Shown here one piece after another: positions 27,108 through 37,858 of a DNA stretch of 64,000 bases (positions within the stretch are counted from its first letter, which is position 1; every line of letters starts with the position of its first letter). The stretch spans positions 806,001 to 870,000 of the forward strand of contig CAVSCE010000009.1 in NCBI GenBank assembly GCA_963726375.1, read 5' to 3'. A program made the position numbers and the translations under genes. This stretch comes from UTCFX2 sp963726375 (GTDB lineage: Bacteria > Chloroflexota > Anaerolineae > Anaerolineales > UBA4823). Under the pieces are notes generated by a model, which ran no database searches, had not been told where the DNA came from, and saw only the letters and a program-made list of their open reading frames with translations.

Positions 27108-28190
27108 ATGGAAATTGGTCTGAATATTCCAAAAATTGGAAGTCTGGATTTTTTAGCTCTAGGTGCTTTAAATCACAGAGTTGATTCTGGGATCATCCCT
27201 TTCCGAAAAGCGACGGAATGGAGAGTATATCCCAGCGGGGGCGAGTATAACGTCGCTGCCAACCTGGCAGATTGTTTTAAACTGCGAACAGGGATCGTCT
27301 CAGCGATGGTCGATTATCCAATTGGCGACCTTATCGCCGAGCGGGTTCGGGCGATGGGCATCAGTCCATTTTACAAGCATTTTCAACATAATGGCGTTAA
27401 TGGACCCAATATGGCCACGGTCTACAGCGACCAGGGCCACGGCGTACGCGCCCCGGTTGTTTTCTACAATCGCGCCAATGAAGCTGCAGCCCTGCTTAAA
27501 CCAGGTGATTTTGACTGGAAAGTAATTCTAGCTGAAGGTGTTCGCTGGCTGCACAGCGGCGGTATTTTTGCTTCATTGTCTGCAACGACCGGGGAAGTAA
27601 TCATCGAGGCTATGCAGGCAGCAAAATCTGCTGGAGCGGTCACATCCTTTGACCTGAATTTTCGGGCAAAATTATGGAATATTTGGGGGGGCAAGGAACG
27701 TGCTCAAGTTGTGATGCAGCGAATTGTTGAGAATGTCGACGTCCTGGTTGGGAATGAAGAAGATATGCAACTGGGGCTAGGAATTGCCGGACCAAATGTG
27801 GTGGCAAAATCCAAGTTAGATCCAAGTGTATTCTTTGGGATGATCGACCAGGTCTTGAATAAGTTCCCTCAGGTGAAAGTTGTCGCAACCACGTTACGCG
27901 AAGTTCATTCGACAAACCGGCACACCTGGGGAGCAGTCGCCTGGATCAACGGCCAGACTTATAGCGCTCCAACATGCGAATTGGATGTATTGGACAGAGT
28001 TGGAGGTGGAGATGGTTTTGCGGCAGGCTTTTTCTACGGCCTCCTGGCTGGTGAAGAGCCTATGGATGCTGTCAAGCTGGGTTGGGCGCATGGTGCGCTG
28101 ATGACGACCTTCCCTGGTGATACCACAATGGCAACACTGGACCAGGTGAAGGCTTTTGCAAAAGGCGGCTCGGCGCGCATCCAGAGATAA
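27108..28190 (+). CDS. PfkB-family carbohydrate kinase (2-keto-3-deoxygluconate kinase-like)
   Basis: 360 residues, intact. The ribokinase-fold markers are GGEYNVAANLAD near residue 45 and the C-terminal signature DRVGGGDGFAAGFFYGLL, with the catalytic Asp. AAAGGA precedes the start by eight bases. The context (hexuronate repressor and uxaC) suggests a sugar-acid kinase. 2-keto-3-deoxygluconate would be the textbook substrate, but neither mannonate dehydratase nor KDPG aldolase is in the window. Gluconate or another acid cannot be excluded. Confidence 0.72.
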   Translation: MEIGLNIPKIGSLDFLALGALNHRVDSGIIPFRKATEWRVYPSGGEYNVAANLADCFKLRTGIVSAMVDYPIGDLIAERVRAMGISPFYKHFQHNGVNGPNMATVYSDQGHGVRAPVVFYNRANEAAALLKPGDFDWKVILAEGVRWLHSGGIFASLSATTGEVIIEAMQAAKSAGAVTSFDLNFRAKLWNIWGGKERAQVVMQRIVENVDVLVGNEEDMQLGLGIAGPNVVAKSKLDPSVFFGMIDQVLNKFPQVKVVATTLREVHSTNRHTWGAVAWINGQTYSAPTCELDVLDRVGGGDGFAAGFFYGLLAGEEPMDAVKLGWAHGALMTTFPGDTTMATLDQVKAFAKGGSARIQR

Positions 28191-28225
28191 CACGATCACG
28201 TCTTACACAACCAGGAGATGACTCG

Positions 28226-28897
28226 ATAAATACCACAAGGATTTATCTCATCCGGCACGGTGCAACCAGCCTGAGCGCTGAAAACCGGTTTTCCGGCGGC
28301 ACGGAGGTTGATCTTTCAGACGAAGGACGATGGCAGGCAGCTTGCCTAGCTCGGCGGCTTGCTGATGACAAAATTGTCGCTTTTTACTGCAGCCCGATGA
28401 GAAGGACCATCGAGACTGCCGCAATCTTATCGCAACCGTTCCAAATCATTCCAGAACCTCGGGACGGATTGCGTGAGATCCATCACGGCCATTGGGAACG
28501 AATGAGCAGGGCGGATGTTGAGAGGGATTATCCCGAAGAATATGCCGCCTGGCAGGAAGATCCATTTACTTTTGCTCCGGAAGGCGGCGAGTCCGGCGTC
28601 ACGGTAATTGCGCGGGCGCTGCCGGTGATTCGGGAGATTGTATTCAAGCATTTTGGACAGACTGCTGCGATTGTCTCGCATAAAGCTACTATCCGACTGA
28701 TCCTCAGCAGTCTGTTGGGGATTGACGCAAGAGGCTATCGCGACCGCCTGGACCAATCACCAGCCTGCCTGAATATCGTGGATTTCAAAGACCCTGTGCG
28801 GGCGCGCCTAATGCTCTTCAATGATGTTTCGCATTATGTGGATCAGCCGCCCTATTCTGAAGATCGACTTTCAAAATGGTTCACGGGTCTCAAATAA
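28226..28897 (+). CDS. Histidine phosphatase (phosphoglycerate mutase superfamily)
   Basis: About 223 residues. The RHG motif (RIYLIRHGATS) at the N-terminus, SPMRRTIETAAIL, REIHHGHWERMS and the second catalytic His in IVSHKATIRL define the superfamily. The frame is open from 28226, where an AGGAG site lies eight bases upstream, but the codon there is ATA instead of ATG. Either the base is miscalled or a rare start is used. The next possible ATG (28397) would remove the catalytic RHG. Physiological substrate unknown; cobalamin phosphatase and sugar-phosphate phosphatase are both common in this family. It lies between the kinase and glgC. Confidence 0.72.
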   Translation: MNTTRIYLIRHGATSLSAENRFSGGTEVDLSDEGRWQAACLARRLADDKIVAFYCSPMRRTIETAAILSQPFQIIPEPRDGLREIHHGHWERMSRADVERDYPEEYAAWQEDPFTFAPEGGESGVTVIARALPVIREIVFKHFGQTAAIVSHKATIRLILSSLLGIDARGYRDRLDQSPACLNIVDFKDPVRARLMLFNDVSHYVDQPPYSEDRLSKWFTGLK

Positions 28898-28925
28898 ACA
28901 CTATCATGGAATAGGAAGTGATAAT

Positions 28926-30192
28926 ATGAGTGTATTGACTTCTGATTCTGGCAGGTGGCGCAGGAAGCCGGCTGAGCATCCTGGGTGAAAAAAGAGCGAA
29001 ACCTGCAGTCCCGTTTGGTGGAAAATATAGAATAATTGATTTTCCACTGTCAAACGCTGTAAATTCGGATCTGTATCGGATTGCTGTCCTCACCCAATTC
29101 CGGCCTCATTCATTGATGGAGCATATCGGCATAGGCGAACCCTGGGACCTCAACCGCACTCCACCCAATGGCGTGCGGATCTGGCAGCCCTATCGCGGCC
29201 GTTCAGACCAGGATTGGTATCGCGGCACAGCCGACGCCTTATATCAAAATCGCAATTTTATTCAGGATGACGGAAGCGACACACTGTTAATCCTTTCCGG
29301 CGACCACATATACAAGCAGGATTATCGCGATTTGCTCCGCTTTCATCAGGAAAAAGGCGCCGATCTCACAGTTGCAGTCATGAACGTTCCAGCAATTGAG
29401 GTCAGTCGATTTGGGATCATGAGCGTGGATGCAAGCCAGAAGATCACAAAATTCGCTGAAAAGCCAAAACAATCCGACTCCACGCTGGCTTCAATGGGTA
29501 TCTATGTATTCAATACGCAATTTTTGGTGAGGATGCTAGAGGAAGATGCGCTCGAAAAAACTTCCTCCCACGATTTCGGCAAGAACATCATCCCTCGAAT
29601 AGTTCAGATGGGCCGGGCTTTCGCATATCCCTTTCTAGGATACTGGGTCGATGTCGGCACGATCCAGGCTTATTGGGAAACCAGCATGGCGCTGCTCGCC
29701 GAAAAACCAGAGCTGGATCTTTACGATATGAGTTGGGTGATCCATACCCGTTCAAAGGAACGGCCTCCTGTGAAATGCATTCCTCCCGGGGAGCTGGTCA
29801 ACAGCATTGCTTCGAATGGGTGTGTGATCAGCGGTAAAGTTGTCAACAGCGTTTTGTCTCCTGGTGTGATTATTGAGAAAGGTGCAGTCGTGCTTGATTC
29901 CGTCATCATGAACGATACGATAATCAGGTCCGGTACAGTCGTCGACTGCTGCATCCTTGATAAAGAGATCGAAATCGGTGAGAATGCCAGGCTTGGAGGA
30001 GGGAAAGACAGCATCCCCAATAAGCAGGAACCTGACAAGATATTTACCGGAATCACGATCGTCGGAAAACGCGCTCGCATCCCGGCTGGGGTATCGATCG
30101 GACGGAACTGCCGAATTGACCCCTCCACATATCCAGAGGATTACGACACGGATCACGTCTCCAGCGGTGAGACAATCAGTAGGAAAAAATGA
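28926..30192 (+). CDS. glgC: Glucose-1-phosphate adenylyltransferase (ADP-glucose pyrophosphorylase), one frameshift
   Basis: Span of 422 codons matches GlgC. AGGAAG precedes ATG 28926. After about five codons the frame slips near 28940; the next frame gives LLILAGGAGSRLSILGEKRA and GGKYRIIDFPLSN, the nucleotide and sugar-phosphate loops. The rest is intact: RGTADALYQNRNF, the catalytic-Asp strand LSGDHIYKQDY, FAEKP, WVDVGTIQAYWE, and a left-handed beta-helix C-terminal domain (residues about 310-420). It makes ADP-glucose from glucose-1-phosphate and ATP, the entry to glucan synthesis by the genes downstream. Confidence 0.92.
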
Positions 30193-30512
30193 AATTAATA
30201 AATCGTTGATAATAAACGCAATCCTAGATGCTGCTTTGAAACTAGTTGTATTTGTTTCGAAATATTCCTTCTTTGCGGGGATCGACTCAGAGGGCTGTGC
30301 ATTCGATGCATAAGATAATGACCGATGTTTCTCACAGCAATGGGGAAAATATCAAGAAAGTTATTGATAAAATAATGGGGGAATCCGAATTTAAAGGAAC
30401 CCCAAACGACCTTGTGTGGGCTGGCAAATGGCCGGCCAGGCTTTAGCACCTGGCCTCTCTGACCTTCGGTTCTCTCAATCCAATATTAATTCAGTCCTAT
30501 GGAGAAAGACGG
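30193..30512 (+). other. Intergenic region between glgC and pgi
   Basis: 320 bases. A 66-codon open frame (30246-30446) has no ribosome site and no recognisable family. No terminator or promoter is clear. A GGAGA site for pgi lies at 30501-30505. Confidence 0.35.
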
Positions 30513-32160
30513 ATGCCCCGAATTGACGAATCGCTTGCATGGAAAAAGCTGATCCAGCACCAGGAGCAAGTTAAAAACCTGCATATGAGGGACCTGTTCG
30601 CGCAAGATTCCGAAAGGTTCGAGCGCTTTTCTGTCCAAATGGGGGAGATCCTGTTCGATTACTCGAAGAATCGGATTACAACGGAGACGCTCGGACTGCT
30701 GTACGAGCTGGCTCACCAGGCGAACCTGAAGAATAAGATCGAAGCCATGTTCAGCGGTCAGAAAATCAATACGACCGAAGATCGCGCCGTCCTGCATGTC
30801 GCCCTGCGCAACCGCTCCAACGATCCAATTTATGTCGACGGATTGGATGTGATGCCAGATGTCAACCGGGTGCTTGGAAAGATGCGAGATTTCAGCGAGG
30901 CAGTGCGTTCTGGAAGCTGGAAAGGCTATACTGGCAAACCAATCACGGATATCGTCAACATCGGGATAGGCGGCTCTGATTTGGGCCCAAAAATGGTCTG
31001 TGAGGCACTGAAACCCTACGCCAGAGCTGACCTGAGGGCTCATTTCGTTTCGAACGTGGACGGCACTGACCTGGTTGAGACACTTAAATCGATTCAACCC
31101 GAGACATCACTTTTCCTGGTTGCGTCTAAAACCTTCACCACCCAGGAAACCATGACCAATGCCCACTCAGCGCGCAAATGGTTGCTCAGCTCAGCAAATG
31201 ACGAAGGTGCGGTCGCTAAACATTTTGCAGCCATGTCAACTAACATCGATGCAGTTCGCAAGTTTGGGATCGATACCCGCAATATGTTCGAGTTTTGGGA
31301 TTGGGTCGGCGGGCGCTATTCGCTCTGGTCGGCGATCGGATTGTCGATTGCGCTTTACCTTGGGATAGATCGATTTGAAGAGCTGCTGAATGGCGCCTAT
31401 AAGGTTGATTGCCACTTTCGCAGTACACCTATTGAGCAGCAATATTCCTGTAATCATGGGCTTGCTCGGCGTATGGTACAACAACTTCTTTGGAGCCCGG
31501 TCTCATGCCATCCTGCCTTATGACCAATACCTGACGTATTTTCCTGCCTATTTCCAGCAGGGAGATATGGAAAGCAATGGGAAAAGCGTTACATCTTCCG
31601 GGGAATTTCTGGACTACGCCACCGGTCCTGTGATTTGGGGGCAACCTGGCACAAACGGTCAACATGCTTTTTACCAATTGATCCACCAGGGTACGCAACT
31701 GATCCCTTGTGATTTCCTTGCAGCAGCGAACAGCCACAACCCATTGGGCGAACACCATTTGATCCTGCTTTCGAATTTCCTGGCACAAACCGAAGCGCTG
31801 ATGAAAGGCAAGACTCAATCTGAGGCTCGAAAAGAACTGGAAGCGCAAGGATATTCGGTCGAACTGCTAGACAGACTTGCCCATGCAAAGACTTTTCCAG
31901 GAAACAGGCCAACGAATTCCTTCCTGTATCCAAAATTGACACCTGAAGTCCTGGGCTCACTGATCGCATTCTACGAGCATAAGATATTCACCCAGGGCGT
32001 CATCTGGAATATCAACTCATTTGACCAGATGGGTGTGGAATTGGGAAAGCAGCTTGCAATGAAGATTTTGCCAGAGATCTCAAATAAAGGTCTGATTACC
32101 AGCCACAATTCATCCACGAATGGCTTGATCAATGCGATCAAGTCCTTTGACAGCATATAA
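30513..32160 (+). CDS. pgi: Glucose-6-phosphate isomerase, one frameshift
   Basis: About 548 residues, the usual length of the large PGI. Key segments: NIGIGGSDLGPKM, SKTFTTQETMTNA, GGRYSLWSAIGLSIAL, then after the break GVWYNNFFGARSHAILPYDQ, GQPGTNGQHAFYQLIHQGT and the C-terminal SFDQMGVELGK. The frame changes near 31440 (between STPIE and NIPVIMGLLG). GGAGA precedes the start by about eight bases. It supplies glucose-6-phosphate from fructose-6-phosphate for the ADP-glucose pathway. Same strand as glgC and the two glucan genes. Confidence 0.92.
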
Positions 32161-32231
32161 ATCAACGTAGATCGATTGAACAGGTAGAAGTATTTCCTGA
32201 TTATCGGACAGGAATTTGACAGGAGGATTCA

Positions 32232-33443
32232 ATGGCAGATATCAGCAAAGTGGCTCTCTTTACAAATGAGTATCCACCTTATGTATACGGAGGAGCAGGG
32301 GTCCACGTCGAATATTTGAGCCGAGAATTAGCCAAAGTTGTGCCGGTTGAAGTGCGCTGTTTTGGAGATCAAGACTTAGAAGAGCCAAACTTAAAAGTTA
32401 GAGGATACGGTCCCTGGACCGAAGCTAAGGTGAATACCGACCCTCGTTTTGGTGGCGCGTTGGATGCAATGTACCGCAACCTCGCAATGGCGAAGGATAA
32501 TCTCGATGCAAATGTCGTGCATTCGCACACATGGTATGTCCAATTCGCCGGCTTTATCGCGAAAAAGCTTTGGGGTATACCATTTGTGCTGACAACTCAT
32601 TCATTAGAGCCTTTGCGCCCCTGGAAAGTGGAACAACTTGGCAACGCTTACCACATGAGCACCTGGATCGAGAATAACAGCATAATGGAAGCTGATGCGG
32701 TCATTGCTGTCTCGAATGAGACCCGAAACGATGTCCTGCACTGCTTTCCTGATGTCAACCCAGCAAAAGTACATGTTATTCATAATGGGATCGATTTGAA
32801 GCAATACCGCAAGAGCCTTGAAGTAGAAGCTTTGATCAAGCGCGGCGTGGATCCTGAGCGGCCTTATGTTTTGTTTGTCGGCCGGATTACACGCCAGAAA
32901 GGGATTATCCACCTGGTCAACGCAATCCCGATGATTGATCCATCCATTCAGGTGGTTTTATGCGCTGGGGCTCCTGATACCGCAGAAATTGGTCAAGAAA
33001 TGTCCGAAGGCGTCGAAGCGGTAAGCAAGGGACGACCTGGTGTGATCTGGATTCGGGAAATGCTGCCGCGCGAGGATGTCATTCAGTTCTACTCTCACGC
33101 GTCTGTGTTCTGCTGTCCTTCGGTTTATGAACCGTTTGGGATCATCAACTTGGAAGCGATGGCTTGCGAGACTGCTGTTGTGGCATCTGCAGTTGGAGGC
33201 ATTCCTGAAGTCGTCGATCCCGATAAAACAGGGATTCTTGTCGACCTTGATCTCAAGCCAGGAACATTCGATCCAATAAATCCTTCCGAATTTTCTGCCG
33301 ATCTTGCTGATGCGATCAATCACGTAGCGTTAAATCCTGAACTGCAGGAGAAGTTTGGACGCAGCGGCCGCTCTCGGGTAGAAGAAAATTTCAGCTGGAC
33401 AGCAATAGCTCAGAGGACTCTGGACCTTTACAAATCGATTTAA
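32232..33443 (+). CDS. glgM: GT4-type ADP-glucose glycosyltransferase (GlgM/actinobacterial GlgA type)
   Basis: 403 residues, intact. The glycogen-synthase N-terminal loop is FTNEYPPYVYGGAGVHVEYL; VVHSHTWYVQFAG and LTTHSLEPLRPWK follow. The C-terminal GT4 domain has RITRQKGIIHLVNAIP and the E-x7-E motif in VYEPFGIINLEAMACE. At about 400 residues it is the short actinobacterial-type enzyme, not the 480-residue GT5 GlgA. In mycobacteria this type makes maltose-1-phosphate from ADP-glucose and glucose-1-phosphate. With glgE next to it, that role is likely here. AGGAGG lies six bases upstream of ATG. Confidence 0.8.
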   Translation: MADISKVALFTNEYPPYVYGGAGVHVEYLSRELAKVVPVEVRCFGDQDLEEPNLKVRGYGPWTEAKVNTDPRFGGALDAMYRNLAMAKDNLDANVVHSHTWYVQFAGFIAKKLWGIPFVLTTHSLEPLRPWKVEQLGNAYHMSTWIENNSIMEADAVIAVSNETRNDVLHCFPDVNPAKVHVIHNGIDLKQYRKSLEVEALIKRGVDPERPYVLFVGRITRQKGIIHLVNAIPMIDPSIQVVLCAGAPDTAEIGQEMSEGVEAVSKGRPGVIWIREMLPREDVIQFYSHASVFCCPSVYEPFGIINLEAMACETAVVASAVGGIPEVVDPDKTGILVDLDLKPGTFDPINPSEFSADLADAINHVALNPELQEKFGRSGRSRVEENFSWTAIAQRTLDLYKSI

Positions 33444-33557
33444 CGATCAAGAACCATAGCTTATAATATTGGGAGAATTCCTTTCAGCCCAATATTGATG
33501 CTCCCACAAGACCTGGTTTCTATTGCTTACGCGCCTGGTCAAGGAAGGACGAAAAAT

Positions 33558-35541
33558 ATGCAGCCCGATGAAGGTAGAAGCAGAGTCATAATTGAGGGAG
33601 TGACACCAGAGATCGACGCTGGTAAATTCCCAATAAAGCGCATCGCCGGTGAAGAAACGGTAGTCGAAGCGGACATCCTCGCAGACGGACATGAGGTGCT
33701 GTCCTGTGCGCTCCTCTATCGTAAAGAAAGCGATCTTGATTGGACTGCCGTCCCCATGGAAGCCCTCGGCAACGACCGCTGGCGTGCTTCGTTCACCACA
33801 CAGGAATTAGGACGCTACATTTACACTGTCTGCGGTTGGATTGACCACTTTAAAAGCTGGTCAAGAGATTAAAAAGCGCGTTGAAGCCGGGCAAGATGTC
33901 ACGGTTGACTTGCTGATCGGGGCGGAAATGGTTGAGAATGCACACGGTCGAGCTGCTCAAATCGATGCAACCTGGCTGGCGACCTTCGCCGAAACAATGC
34001 GAATTGGCAGTGAGGCAGGTATAGAGCATGCCTTATCACCTGAACTTGCCAAATTAATGTCGGTTTATGGTGAACGCCGTTTCGTCACCACATATGATAA
34101 AGAACTTGTTGTCGTCGTAGATCGCGAACGTGCTCGATTTTCTGCCTGGTACGAGTTGTTCCCGCGCTCATGTTCGACTGAACCAGGACGCCATGGCACC
34201 TTCAAGGACGTCGAGGCGCGATTACCATACATTGCTTCGATGGGTTTCGATGTGCTTTACTTACCACCCATTCATCCGATCGGTACCAGCTTCCGAAAAG
34301 GACGGAATAATTCAATGAAAGTTGGTCCAGATGACCCAGGCAGCCCCTGGGCGATAGGATCTACTGAAGGTGGTCATAAAGCTATCCATCCACAACTGGG
34401 CACACTTGAGGATTTCCGGCAATTGATCAAATCGGCTTCACAGTTTGGGATCGAACTGGCGATCGATATCGCTTTTCAATGCGCACCAGACCACCCTTAC
34501 GTGACGGATCACCCGGAATGGTTCCGTCAACGTCCAGATGGAACAATCCAATATGCTGAAAACCCTCCGAAGAAATACCAGGACATTTACCCGTTTGAAT
34601 TTGAAACAGAAGGTTGGCGTGACCTTTGGGATGAGCTGAAGAGCATATTTCAATTCTGGATAGATCAGGGAGTGCGCATATTCCGCGTCGATAACCCCCA
34701 TACCAAGCCTTTTGGTTTATGGGAATGGCTGATCGCCGAAATCAAGCAGGGTTGTCCCGATGCAATTTTTCTAGCTGAGGCTTTTACTCGCCCGAAAGCC
34801 TTGTACGGATTAGCCAAGAGAGGTTTCACTCAATCATACAACTACTTCCCGTGGAGGAACACCAAATGGGAGCTAACCCAGTACCTGACGGAACTCACCC
34901 AGACCGAGGTACGGGAATTCATGACCCCAAATCTCTGGCCAAACACCCCGGATATCCTGACCGAATACCTCCAGTTTGGCGGACGCCCTGCTTTCATCAC
35001 AAGGTTCATCCTGGCTGCTACTTTAGGTCCCAGCTATGGGATTTACGGACCTGCGTTCGAGCTGTGTGAAAACAAACCTCTTGCTCCTGGCAGGGAAGAA
35101 TATCTAAATTCTGAAAAATATGAGATCAAGATTTGGAACTTCGATCATCCTCACAGCTTACAAGCAATAATTGGTCAGGTGAATAAAATCCGCCGGGAGA
35201 ATCCGGCCTTTAAGACCAATCATGATTTACAGTTCCATGATGTTGATAATGAACAAATTATCGCCTATTCCAAGAGCAGTGTGGATGGATCAAATCAGGT
35301 GCTGATCGTTGTAAACCTTGATCCTCATTTCAAACAAGCAGGTTTCATCACCCTGCCATTGGATGAATTAGGCCTCGATCCTCGCCAACCCTATCAGGCT
35401 CATGATCTCCTGACTGACGCACGCTATCTGTGGCAAGGCAACCGTAATTATGTTGAACTTAATCCCATGACTGTACCAGCACATATTTTCGTGATCCGTA
35501 GGAAAGTTCGCACAGAACACGACTTTGATTACTACCTGTAA
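33558..35541 (+). CDS. glgE: Alpha-1,4-glucan:maltose-1-phosphate maltosyltransferase, one frameshift
   Basis: About 660 residues, the usual GlgE size. It has an N-terminal beta-sandwich domain (to about residue 105), then a GH13 barrel: FSAWYELFPRS, FDVLYLPPIHPIG, VRIFRVDNPHTKP (nucleophile Asp), FLAEAFTRP (acid/base Glu) and the GlgE-typical LWPNTPDILTEYLQ. The frame breaks in the A5 run near 33870 (SWSRD then KKRVEAG). ATG 33558 with AAGGA upstream is chosen because it starts the domain. It extends linear glucan two glucose units at a time from maltose-1-phosphate, the product expected from the previous gene. The branching enzyme is not in the window. Confidence 0.9.
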
Positions 35542-35747
35542 TATTTCCAAACCCAATTAAACGGATAATTAATAATCCTAGATCAGTAATGGCTATCCGA
35601 TGTGGTTTCGTTTCATCGTAAAGCAACGATATTTATATAGACAAGATCGGGCATGATGAAGGGAGTTTAGAATATTTTCAGGCAAGGACCTTTTAAATCC
35701 AATTTCAGCGAGTCCGAATATTGTATCCAAACGATTGCTATCTGGCA

Positions 35748-36900
35748 TTAAATATTTATCCCAAAGTAATTTTCAACTTCTTCGAGAATACATCTGTAGT
35801 TATTCAATGCGAGTGGGGAAAGCTCACGGCCATAAGGACACGCGGAGGGCATCAATACAAATCCACGTCCCTCACCATAAGTACCCGCCTGGATTGCTTG
35901 ATGCACTTTCTTTCGGAATATTGGTGTTTGCAGAGTCTCAATATCGCTTGCTTCAAGATTTCCCGAACAGAACGAGTTGATCACCGTATCTTTCACGGAC
36001 GTATTTAAGTGAAACGTCCCCTTGTGGGGGCGGTTCAATTGGATCCAACGCGATGCAGCCCGTAGCAACGATATACTCCAAAATATTTCTTAACCGTCCA
36101 TGGCAGTGAATGCGCGCATAACCAGAAAAATTGTGGATTATTTCAATCAGGTGGGCATCATAAGCCAGAACATAATCCCGAAACAATCTCGGTGGTAAGT
36201 AAGGAGGTGAAGCATATTCTGGACCATATAACCGCCAGAGCCGTCCCGGCAGTGCTTCGGCGACTGCGCGCGTTTTGGCCTCAATCATTCGATAAAAGCG
36301 ATCCAACAAACTGCGGAACAATGTCTGTTCGGTGAACGCAACTTCCAAGTACACCGACATATCAAAAAGCTGGGCTGCCTCGCACAGCGGATCGGGTGTA
36401 TCTATCATGACAATCCCGGTCTCACCCAGGGCTTTTTCAGCTTCCAACACCCCTTGAATCATAGGCTTGCATCCCACCTCTGGAAAGGGTAAAGCCAGAT
36501 AGGCTCGCAGATCGCCAATATCTTTAAGAAGGGGTTCCACAATCCAGGTAGTATTCAGGTCGCGATCGCGGCGTGACAAGCTGGTTAGCACTCGCTTCCC
36601 AGCTGCAATATTCAAGCGAGTATACCGCCGGTCGGGAGGATCACTCCAGGTTTCGATCCATGATAGTTCATGAAGCGGATCAAACCCATCCTGAACAGTT
36701 GGTACCGTCCGCATTACGATCCGGTCCGTTTTTGCAGCAGTAAGCTCAATTAGTGGTCTCCAGGATGGGTGATTATAAATATTAAAAGGGTCTGGATCAG
36801 ATAAGTCTTCATCCAGACCGTTTAATTCATAGAAACAGACTGCAGGACGATCAACTTTCTGCCCGCGCAAGGTAGCAAGTAGTCGCTCTCGCCTGTTCAT
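35748..36900 (-). CDS. Uroporphyrinogen decarboxylase (URO-D) family protein, not HemE, one frameshift
   Basis: About 383 residues. It begins NRRERLLATLRGQKVDRPAV, the usual opening of the URO-D/MtaA superfamily. Later parts are PYLPPRLFRDYVLAYDAHLIEIIH, ARIHCHGRLRNILEYI and LDPIEPPPQGDVSL. The frame breaks near 35960 after QLVLFG; the second frame gives LEASDIETLQTP and ends at 35748. The HCHG segment could bind a metal, but the H-x-C-G of methylcobamide methyltransferases is not exact. It is the third gene after the ROK kinase and the PIG-L deacetylase, so a role in sugar or methylated-sugar metabolism is more likely than haem synthesis. Confidence 0.7.
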
Positions 36901-36959
36901 CCTGTATCCATTAATAAACCAGATGCCACTGGTGTCAAAATGAAATATCCACCATTGAT

Positions 36960-37817
36960 TCAATCGGTAGAGCGTAGGCTGGCAATCGTGTGAGAGACAT
37001 CATATTCAAAACGTTTGATAAATCCATCAATATAACCCTGGATATCCATTGACGGATCCAGGATCAATGGCGTCAAATCCATCCCTGCACCCATGGCCTC
37101 AACTGCATCAACTGCGTGGGATTCCAGGTAGGTGGCATTTGCCCTTCGACGGCCCATCGTTGCAAGGTCGTAGCGCTTCCCACCGCTGATTTGCGAGTCA
37201 AAAACACCCAGGAGCGCCATTTGAATATTTTCATGCGCTGAAGTGTTGAAAATTACTTTTTCACGATCCAGCATCCATCCTAGATCTCGCCAGACCTCGC
37301 AACCATATAACTTTTTGGGTCGCAGCTTTTCAGGTAACCCGCGGATCGCTTCGATCGTTCGTAAAGCAACAGCGACATGTGTGGGATGTTTATCCGCAAG
37401 GTTATGGGTGTAAATCACCTCCGGGTGTGCAGCCTTGATTAACAACTGCATGTCTTCGATGGGTTCTTTATTCTCCGGATTTTTCACGGTCGAGCTGGGA
37501 TAATCCAGCAGTACCTGTGCCGAATAGTCACCGATCATGGCTGCTTTCTTTTGCTCGACAACACGTATACGACGCATTTCTTCGTCCGAGAAATTCTTAT
37601 ATAGGTCATCTCGCGGGGAACCGGAACCATCGGTCACCACAATCCCACAAAACCACAGATCCTTCTGCTGGAAGCATTTAAGGATCCCGTCGATTGCCAT
37701 GATCTCGATATCATCTTGATGAGCGGCAACTGCCATGTGCGTTGTCCGTCCCAGTCCATCATCAACTGACAGTCCGTCGGGTATATAAATTTGTGCATTC
37801 TCGCGTTTGAATTTCAT
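36960..37817 (-). CDS. PIG-L/LmbE-family deacetylase
   Basis: 285 residues, intact. The zinc motif is MAVAAHQDDIEIMA (AHxDD, with Gln for the usual Pro) and the partner histidines are in YTHNLADKHPTHVAVALR. VVTDGSGSPR is a typical substrate loop. The family removes acetyl groups from N-acetylglucosamine moieties or similar amides. It lies between a ROK kinase (41 bases upstream) and a URO-D-like gene, so a free amino sugar or its glycoside is a plausible substrate. Some Chloroflexota carry PIG-L paralogues of other function, so the substrate is open. Confidence 0.8.
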   Translation of the reverse strand: MKFKRENAQIYIPDGLSVDDGLGRTTHMAVAAHQDDIEIMAIDGILKCFQQKDLWFCGIVVTDGSGSPRDDLYKNFSDEEMRRIRVVEQKKAAMIGDYSAQVLLDYPSSTVKNPENKEPIEDMQLLIKAAHPEVIYTHNLADKHPTHVAVALRTIEAIRGLPEKLRPKKLYGCEVWRDLGWMLDREKVIFNTSAHENIQMALLGVFDSQISGGKRYDLATMGRRRANATYLESHAVDAVEAMGAGMDLTPLILDPSMDIQGYIDGFIKRFEYDVSHTIASLRSTD

Positions 37818-37858
37818 TTCTGTATGCCTTTTCTTGGAGGTCGATTTTTCTGCGTTTA

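Noticed and set aside
30246..30446. 66-codon open frame between glgC and pgi
   Set aside because: No ribosome site and no recognisable sequence. Kept only as part of the intergenic note.
32232..33443. Classical GT5 glycogen synthase GlgA
   Set aside because: Length (about 400) and motifs fit the short GT4 type, and glgE lies directly downstream.
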